A stretch of 36,193 nt of DNA from JANXQG01 sp037147235. GTDB taxonomy: Bacteria > Planctomycetota > Planctomycetia > Pirellulales > Thermoguttaceae. The first letter of the stretch is position 1, and each line of letters begins with the position of its first letter. The stretch covers positions 1 to 36,193 of the forward strand of contig JBAWVO010000029.1 in NCBI GenBank assembly GCA_037147235.1, given 5' to 3'. The position numbers and the translations under genes are program-made. The notes below the pieces were generated by a model, which saw only the letters and a list, made by a program, of their open reading frames with translations, searched no databases and was not told the origin of the DNA. Of this stretch, positions 31,859 to 36,193 are shown piece by piece.

Positions 31859-32941
31859 TCACACCTTCCTCCACTCCCGGACCATCTTCTCCGCGCTGAA
31901 CTCGCTCTCCACGCGCTGCCGACCGGCGGCACCGATCTGCTGGGCGATGTCTCGATGATTGAGCAGGTACTCGGCCCAGCGAGCCAATCCGGCGCGATGG
32001 CCTGGGGCGACAAGATAGCCGGTCGCCTCGTGTTCGATCAGATCGCGCGTGCCTGGGGCATCCATCGCCACGACGGGCACTCCGGCGGCCATGGCTTCGA
32101 GAATCGCCTGGGATTGGCCCGGCAGCCGACGCGTTGACCAGAACTGATCCGCGTGCGGCAGGAACTCGTCGAAGTCGCCGCGCTCGCCGAGGAAATGGAC
32201 CTTATCGGCGATCTCGACCTGATCGCGAAAGCGGACGAGCCGATCGTGGTGTGGCCCTGCGCCGAAGATGAGCAAGTGGACATCCTCGCGAATCACTTTC
32301 AGCAGGTCGGCCGCCCAGATGGCATCTTTGCCGCCGCGATCCGCCTTCAATGGACCGGCCCACGCGATCAAGCGAACCGATTCCGGCAGGCCAAGTCGAT
32401 CGAGAATTTGCCCTCGCGTGGCGACGGGCGGGACTGCCTTGCATACGCCGCTGGAAATGACCCGGATCTTTTCGGCGGCAATTCCTTGCTCGATGCAATG
32501 ATCGCGCATGGCCTGGCAAGTTGCCACCACCGTGTTGGCCCGGCGGCCGATATAGCGGTCGATCGTTCCTTGCAGTGGCCCGTGGTTGGATTGGACTTCG
32601 CGCCATACGGCCACGAGCCGCTGCACGCCACAGCGTCGCGCCGCAGCCGCTGCATAGGCCCGCCCCGCTGGCTGCCATGCATGAATTGCCTCCGGCCGAA
32701 GTTCTTTCACATGGCGGACCAGTTGCCGGAACGTCATTGGATCGGCCAGCCAGCGGCGACCGATGACGTGAACGGATATACCCGCTCGGGCCAGTAGGTC
32801 ACCGATCGATCCGCCGCGGCTCAAAGCGCAGACATGCACCTCAAATTCGTCTTGCGGCAGCCCGCGGGCCAGCAGGCAGAGTTGCTGTGCCGTGCCGGTG
32901 CGGTCGAGCGTATCGATGATGTGGAGGATGCGTTGTTTCAC
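31859..32941 (-). CDS. GT4 family glycosyltransferase
   Basis: A retaining GT-B-fold glycosyltransferase of about 360 residues from the GTG at 32941. Upstream in-frame TTG and GTG codons (to 32995) make the start uncertain; I chose 32941 because the first beta-strand RILHIIDTLD begins there. The N-domain has GGSIGDLLARAG and IHAWQPAGR. The C-domain has WAGPLKADRGGKDAIWA and the donor-binding GQSQAILEAMAAGVPVVAMD, where the first acidic residue of the usual E-x7-E motif is replaced. It would add a sugar to a lipid or polysaccharide. Acceptor and donor are unknown. No other envelope-glycan genes adjoin it. Confidence 0.87.
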   Translation of the reverse strand: MKQRILHIIDTLDRTGTAQQLCLLARGLPQDEFEVHVCALSRGGSIGDLLARAGISVHVIGRRWLADPMTFRQLVRHVKELRPEAIHAWQPAGRAYAAAAARRCGVQRLVAVWREVQSNHGPLQGTIDRYIGRRANTVVATCQAMRDHCIEQGIAAEKIRVISSGVCKAVPPVATRGQILDRLGLPESVRLIAWAGPLKADRGGKDAIWAADLLKVIREDVHLLIFGAGPHHDRLVRFRDQVEIADKVHFLGERGDFDEFLPHADQFWSTRRLPGQSQAILEAMAAGVPVVAMDAPGTRDLIEHEATGYLVAPGHRAGLARWAEYLLNHRDIAQQIGAAGRQRVESEFSAEKMVREWRKV

Positions 32942-33027
32942 GATACAACGATTGTCGCTTTTGGCGGGCACCGTGTCCAGTCGGGAGGATCGCAACCTGC
33001 GTAGAACGGAATTTATTCCGTTGCCGA

Positions 33028-33057
33028 TGTGGCTCGGTCAGGAGATCGGCCACAGCA
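33028..33057. repeat. Palindromic repeat, family A copy 5
   Basis: TGTGGCTCGGTCAGGAGATC followed by GGCCACA. One arm carries an extra mismatch compared with copies 1 and 6. It lies between the divergent glycosyltransferase and acetate kinase genes, next to GTAGAACGGAATTTATTCCG at 33001-33020, which contains a small palindrome of its own. Confidence 0.75.
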
Positions 33058-33153
33058 GTCGGGATAGGTTGTGTTTCGGTCGGTAATCCGGTAAAAGAGT
33101 TAGGAACACATTTCAACCAAGAAACAGCCGACCACCTAAAGGAGGCGAAAGCC

Positions 33154-34350
33154 GTGAGCATTCTGGTCATCAACGCGGGTTCCAGTAGCGTGAAGTTTGG
33201 GTTATTTCGCTTCGACGACCTTCAACTGGTCGCCCGGGGGCTATTGGATTGGGCGGGCAACTCGTGGCAGGCCACAATCACCCTACAGCCCGCCGAAGGT
33301 GATGCCCTTTGCGTCCATCGTGACGTACCCGACTACCGCAGCGGCGTGATTGCCGCTTTGGAGATGCTGTCGCAGGGGAATCTGGTGGGGGAGGATGCGC
33401 CGATCCGCGTCGTGGGGCACCGTTTGATCCACGGCGGAGAGGAGATCCGCAGGCCGGTCTGGATCGATGAAACGATGAAGCGAACCATCGCCCGCTTTGC
33501 GCACTTGGCTCCGCTGCACATTCCCGCCGGTCTGGAGGCCATCGCCGCTACCGAGGCCGCGCTCGGCGGTGTGCCGCTGATCGGGTTATTCGACACCGCC
33601 TTCTTTGCCGACATTCCTCCCTCTGCCTATCTCTACCCGGTGCCCTACCAATGGTATGAAGATTGGGGTATTCGCCGCTACGGGTTCCACGGCACGAGCC
33701 ACGCCTACTGCATGCAGCGTGCGACCGAGATGCTCGATCGCAGCGCGACGGAGCTGAGGTTGGTCATCTGCCACCTCGGCCAAGGCGGCTCGGCAACGGC
33801 GGTCCGCGGCGGCGTGGCCATCACCAACACCATGGGCTTCACCCCTCTGGAAGGCTTTATGATGGGCTCGCGCAGCGGCACGATTGATCCGGGCATTCTG
33901 ATCCACGTGCAACGCGAGCGAGGGCTTACGGTCGACCAACTCGACCATGTCCTGCACAACGAATCGGGACTGCTCGGTATTTCAGGCGTCTCCTCCGATT
34001 TCCGCCAGGTGGAGGCCGCCGCTGCCAGCGGGCACCGCCGTGCCCAGTTGGCGTTGGACGTCTATGTCTACCGGGTCCGAGCGATGGTTGGCGCACTCGC
34101 GGTCACATTGGGCGGACTCGACGCACTGGTTTTTTCCGGCGGCATCGGCGAGAACTCCGCCTGGCTGCGGGCCGAGGTGTGCAAGGGAATCGAGTGTCTG
34201 GGCGCACATCTCGACCCACAATACAATACCCAGTGCCAACCCGATGCCGACGTGGCCGCACACGATTCGCCGGCTCGCATCCTGGTCATCCACACGCGGG
34301 AAGACCTGATGATCGCGCGCCAGTGCCGCCGCATGATGGAAGAGAGTTAG
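33154..34350 (+). CDS. ackA: Acetate kinase, variant active site
   Basis: AckA interconverts acetate and acetyl phosphate with ATP/ADP. The 398-residue product starts at a GTG with a strong AAAGGAGG nine bases upstream. Conserved residues known from the Methanosarcina enzyme are present: Asn7 (VINAGSSSVKF), Arg90 (GHRLIHGG), His122 (APLHIPAG), Asp147 (FDTAFF), His179 (YGFHGTSH) and Arg240 (GSRSGTIDP), plus a C-terminal Glu in HTRED. Several flanking motif positions differ: HLGQGGS replaces the usual HLGNGAS, LHIPAG replaces LHNPAN, and FDTAFF replaces FDTAFH. The overall fold is retained, so it is probably an active acetate or short-acyl kinase of a divergent branch. No pta gene is visible. 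Confidence 0.9.
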   Translation: MSILVINAGSSSVKFGLFRFDDLQLVARGLLDWAGNSWQATITLQPAEGDALCVHRDVPDYRSGVIAALEMLSQGNLVGEDAPIRVVGHRLIHGGEEIRRPVWIDETMKRTIARFAHLAPLHIPAGLEAIAATEAALGGVPLIGLFDTAFFADIPPSAYLYPVPYQWYEDWGIRRYGFHGTSHAYCMQRATEMLDRSATELRLVICHLGQGGSATAVRGGVAITNTMGFTPLEGFMMGSRSGTIDPGILIHVQRERGLTVDQLDHVLHNESGLLGISGVSSDFRQVEAAAASGHRRAQLALDVYVYRVRAMVGALAVTLGGLDALVFSGGIGENSAWLRAEVCKGIECLGAHLDPQYNTQCQPDADVAAHDSPARILVIHTREDLMIARQCRRMMEES

Positions 34351-35528
34351 CGATTAACTTCGATGCTTATGTTCAGGCCTTGGGCGTACATGTCTTGAAG
34401 GTTGCCGTTCAAGTTGCGTGTGATCCCCATGGTGGGCAACGTGTAGTCAACCATATCCGCGGCGCGGACCACGTTGTTCACAAAAATACCCGTATAACCG
34501 ACCTTGACGGCGATGAGGTTGGTCAGTTGCATGTGGGCCTCCACCCGCAACTCGATGATCGGCGAGAATTCGATCCAGTGATCGGAATGGTTGAGACCGG
34601 TGGGAACCATCAGGGTCGGCTGCGGAGGCGTAGTATTGCCGGCGATCAATTCGCGTCCCAAGAGGCCATCCTGGTTGACCGATTGGGAATTGATGCCCGC
34701 CGTGAAGCGGCCCTCGGCGGAAATGCCAAACCGTCCCATCGGCTGGAACCATCGCATCCCGATTTCCGGACCCACAATTTGGTTGTGGGAATGGGTATTC
34801 CAATAGCTATCCGTAAGATTGCTGCCGCGGGCGTCCACCCAGAACTGGTCCTTTAATTCAAAGTAGCGGCCGCCGGCGGTAAATTCCAGGGTGCCGCCGG
34901 CATGAAGTTGGGCCGGTCGGTAGATGTACAGGGCCTCAACGCCAAACAACCGAGACTTGTTCTGCACGTAGATGCTGTCGAACTTGACCAGCGTCCTGTC
35001 GAAATTGACCAGCGTTCCGTCGGCTGAGGGCGAGGGCACAACCGTACGCAGGTAGGGATAGCCGGAAGTCAAGCCCGAGTCGTTGAAGAACACGCAGGCG
35101 CTGGCGGCCGAGGTCTCGCTCGTCTGGCTCTGCGTCGACAGCGTGGTAAACATAATTCCCTGGTGCCCCTCGATGTAACCAATCTCCATCCGGTCGCCCC
35201 ATTTCCAAACCGACCCGGTGCCCGTATCAATCGTATTTATCTGGGGGATCTGGTCTTCATACGTCGGCCCAACCCATGCCAGGGTTCCTTTTGCTCCGCC
35301 TTGCCCCGGCTCACCAACCGAGGTCTTGGCGGGCGGTGAAATGTGCCAGTACAACCCATCAAAGGTAAAGAAAAGCCCGTCCTTCGGTTTTGCCCAGTTA
35401 CCGTAGGGCCGTACGTCGGCCGGCTCAAAGAGAGCCATGCCTGCTAGGTCCTGACCGCAGGCCGTTATGCCTACAGAAACCACCACCAGAAAGGACGCGA
35501 GTCCCAAAGGAATCCGATTGAACATCAT
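34347..35528 (-). CDS. BBP7-family outer-membrane beta-barrel protein
   Basis: A 393-residue protein of the planctomycete BBP7 (PF07585-like) barrel family, expected in the outer membrane, perhaps as a porin. The start MMFNR at 35528 leads into a hydrophobic signal with ITACGQ at its end, which could be a type I site or a lipobox. The mature part has the family layout: an early FTFDGLYWHISPP segment, GDRMEIGYIEG, VEALYIYRPAQ, GGRYFELKDQFWV, GPEIGMRWFQPMGRFG, then alternating strands, and a final GLNISIEV strand with an aromatic/aliphatic pattern. Open frame continues 69 codons upstream of the start without support. It converges with ackA: the two stops overlap by three bases. Confidence 0.88.
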   Translation of the reverse strand: MMFNRIPLGLASFLVVVSVGITACGQDLAGMALFEPADVRPYGNWAKPKDGLFFTFDGLYWHISPPAKTSVGEPGQGGAKGTLAWVGPTYEDQIPQINTIDTGTGSVWKWGDRMEIGYIEGHQGIMFTTLSTQSQTSETSAASACVFFNDSGLTSGYPYLRTVVPSPSADGTLVNFDRTLVKFDSIYVQNKSRLFGVEALYIYRPAQLHAGGTLEFTAGGRYFELKDQFWVDARGSNLTDSYWNTHSHNQIVGPEIGMRWFQPMGRFGISAEGRFTAGINSQSVNQDGLLGRELIAGNTTPPQPTLMVPTGLNHSDHWIEFSPIIELRVEAHMQLTNLIAVKVGYTGIFVNNVVRAADMVDYTLPTMGITRNLNGNLQDMYAQGLNISIEVNR

Positions 35529-35939
35529 CACAAGTACTCCCGCGACGGATTGGGGTATAACCCAAGATTTGCTCCCACGGAGCAGCCGGACACTGTCTGT
35601 GACGATAATATCGGATGTAGCGGTGATTCCAGTTGAGTAAGAAAGGTAAACTTTACGCAGAATTCGGATTATAACGACAGAAATATGGGGCAAATACAAT
35701 GATTGAGTAATCTTCGCAGCCACGGCACCCTGCAAGTTAGCCTCGATCGTAAAGGCAGTAGGGTGGGGCGAGTGAAACGAGCCCCACCAAAAGCGGGGCG
35801 AAACCGAGTTGGTGGGGCTCGCTGCGCTCTCCCCACCCTACCTTGTTGTGGCCGGTCTCCTGACCGAGCCACACTGGGGCATCCCAGGGTGCGCTGCGCG
35901 ACCCTGGGCTATGCTGTATAACCGCTTCGCGGTTGAATA
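35529..35939. other. Repeat-rich spacer
   Basis: The left part should carry the barrel gene's promoter; an ATTATA at 35668-35673 (TATAAT on the minus strand) has no good -35. A large palindrome follows at 35758-35841, with outer arms GTAGGGTGGGG/CCCCACCCTAC and an inner exact 12-bp pair at 35779-35790 and 35809-35820. A family A copy is at 35845-35874 and a CCCAGGG...CCCTGGG hairpin is near 35883-35909. No gene is seen. Confidence 0.65.
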
Positions 35940-36193
35940 CTACACAAGTCTCCTCGCCAAAACCAAGTTCACGGCCGCAGGCTGCAGGATTGTCAAGACG
36001 GAATTATTGATCGTACACGTTCCTTGACTGGCCCGCAAAGTGGCGTTTGAGGGCACGGACAGGGCCATGTTGAAGGCTGCTGCGGTCTTCTTGGCACTGT
36101 TGGCCAGAATGGTCACCGAAATCGTTTGCGAGGTAACACCCGGGGCAAACGTCAGCTTGCCAATCGCTGCGGTATAGTCCGAGCCGGACAGGG
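35940..36193 (-). CDS. C-terminal end of a Calx-beta-domain protein (runs off the window)
   Basis: The frame stays open from the right window edge to a TAG at 35940-35942, about 84 codons with no start inside the window. It reads GSDYTAAIGKLTFAPGVTSQ, then TISVTILANS, LSVPSNATLRAS and GTCTIN. This is the pattern of a Calx-beta repeat (DYT..G.LTFAPG..SQTI.V.I), a calcium-associated immunoglobulin-like fold found in large secreted or surface proteins. The last residues (VNLVLARRLV) do not continue into another repeat, so this is the true end or a frameshifted end. Whether the protein is an adhesin or a matrix component cannot be told. Confidence 0.75.
   Translation of the reverse strand, partial: LSGSDYTAAIGKLTFAPGVTSQTISVTILANSAKKTAAAFNMALSVPSNATLRASQGTCTINNSVLTILQPAAVNLVLARRLV

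Noticed and set aside
35703..35921. Small proteins from the repeats (type MARSGDRPQ or VGRVKRAPP)
   Set aside because: These are translations of the dispersed palindromes, a frequent source of spurious annotations.

Overview
The window looks like a chromosomal segment of a planctomycete (Planctomycetota, probably Pirellulales or a Thermogutta-like relative). The evidence is a BBP7-type outer-membrane barrel, a DUF3467 protein, Tat-tagged Gfo/Idh/MocA, sugar-isomerase and aldo/keto-reductase-like proteins in one neighbourhood, and intergenic spaces filled with families of palindromic repeats. The taxon is inferred from gene content; there is no rRNA or other marker gene here.

Layout. 1-3.8 kb: a small lipoprotein, an HtrA-like protease with two PDZ domains, thiL and tsaE. 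3.8-4.9 kb: a HigBA-type toxin-antitoxin pair with a clear promoter and operator, between two 89-bp direct repeats. 5-6 kb: a secreted Cys-rich repeat protein and a DUF3467 protein. 6.2-13.0 kb, minus strand: a saccharide-degradation run of GH29 fucosidase, SGNH esterase, sugar isomerase-like protein, Gfo/Idh/MocA oxidoreductase, second isomerase-like protein and GH10 xylanase; the last four are joined by one-base stop/start overlaps. 13.5-19.8 kb, plus strand and divergent from that run: a 1377-residue protein joining a GH127 beta-L-arabinofuranosidase to a GH2 glycosidase, then an S9 peptidase overlapping it by 4 bases. Together the two arms look like a locus for branched plant or algal hemicellulose carrying arabinose, fucose, xylose and ester groups.

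19.8-24.6 kb is a decayed accessory zone: a HicB relic, an orphan HicB, two truncated relics of a REP-associated (Y1-type) transposase sharing 101 bp, a TPR lipoprotein, a zinc-ribbon membrane protein, an N-terminally truncated Rpn/PDDEXK-type protein and an intact HicAB pair. 24.7-26.9 kb, minus strand: a small membrane protein, a Tat-exported aldo/keto-reductase-like protein that seems to lack catalytic residues, and a tetraheme cytochrome c whose GTG start overlaps the preceding stop. This is the best candidate for a little-described redox module.

27.1-36.2 kb: cysC, a GT35 alpha-glucan phosphorylase, a DUF433/DUF5615 toxin-antitoxin pair, a flavodoxin-fold quinone reductase, an orphan antitoxin-like gene, a GT4 glycosyltransferase, a variant acetate kinase, the BBP7 barrel, and the C-terminus of a Calx-beta-domain protein running off the right edge.

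Dispersed palindromes recur across the whole window, and one such element lies in frame inside the GH127 domain. Family assignments come from motif recognition alone; no database search was run.
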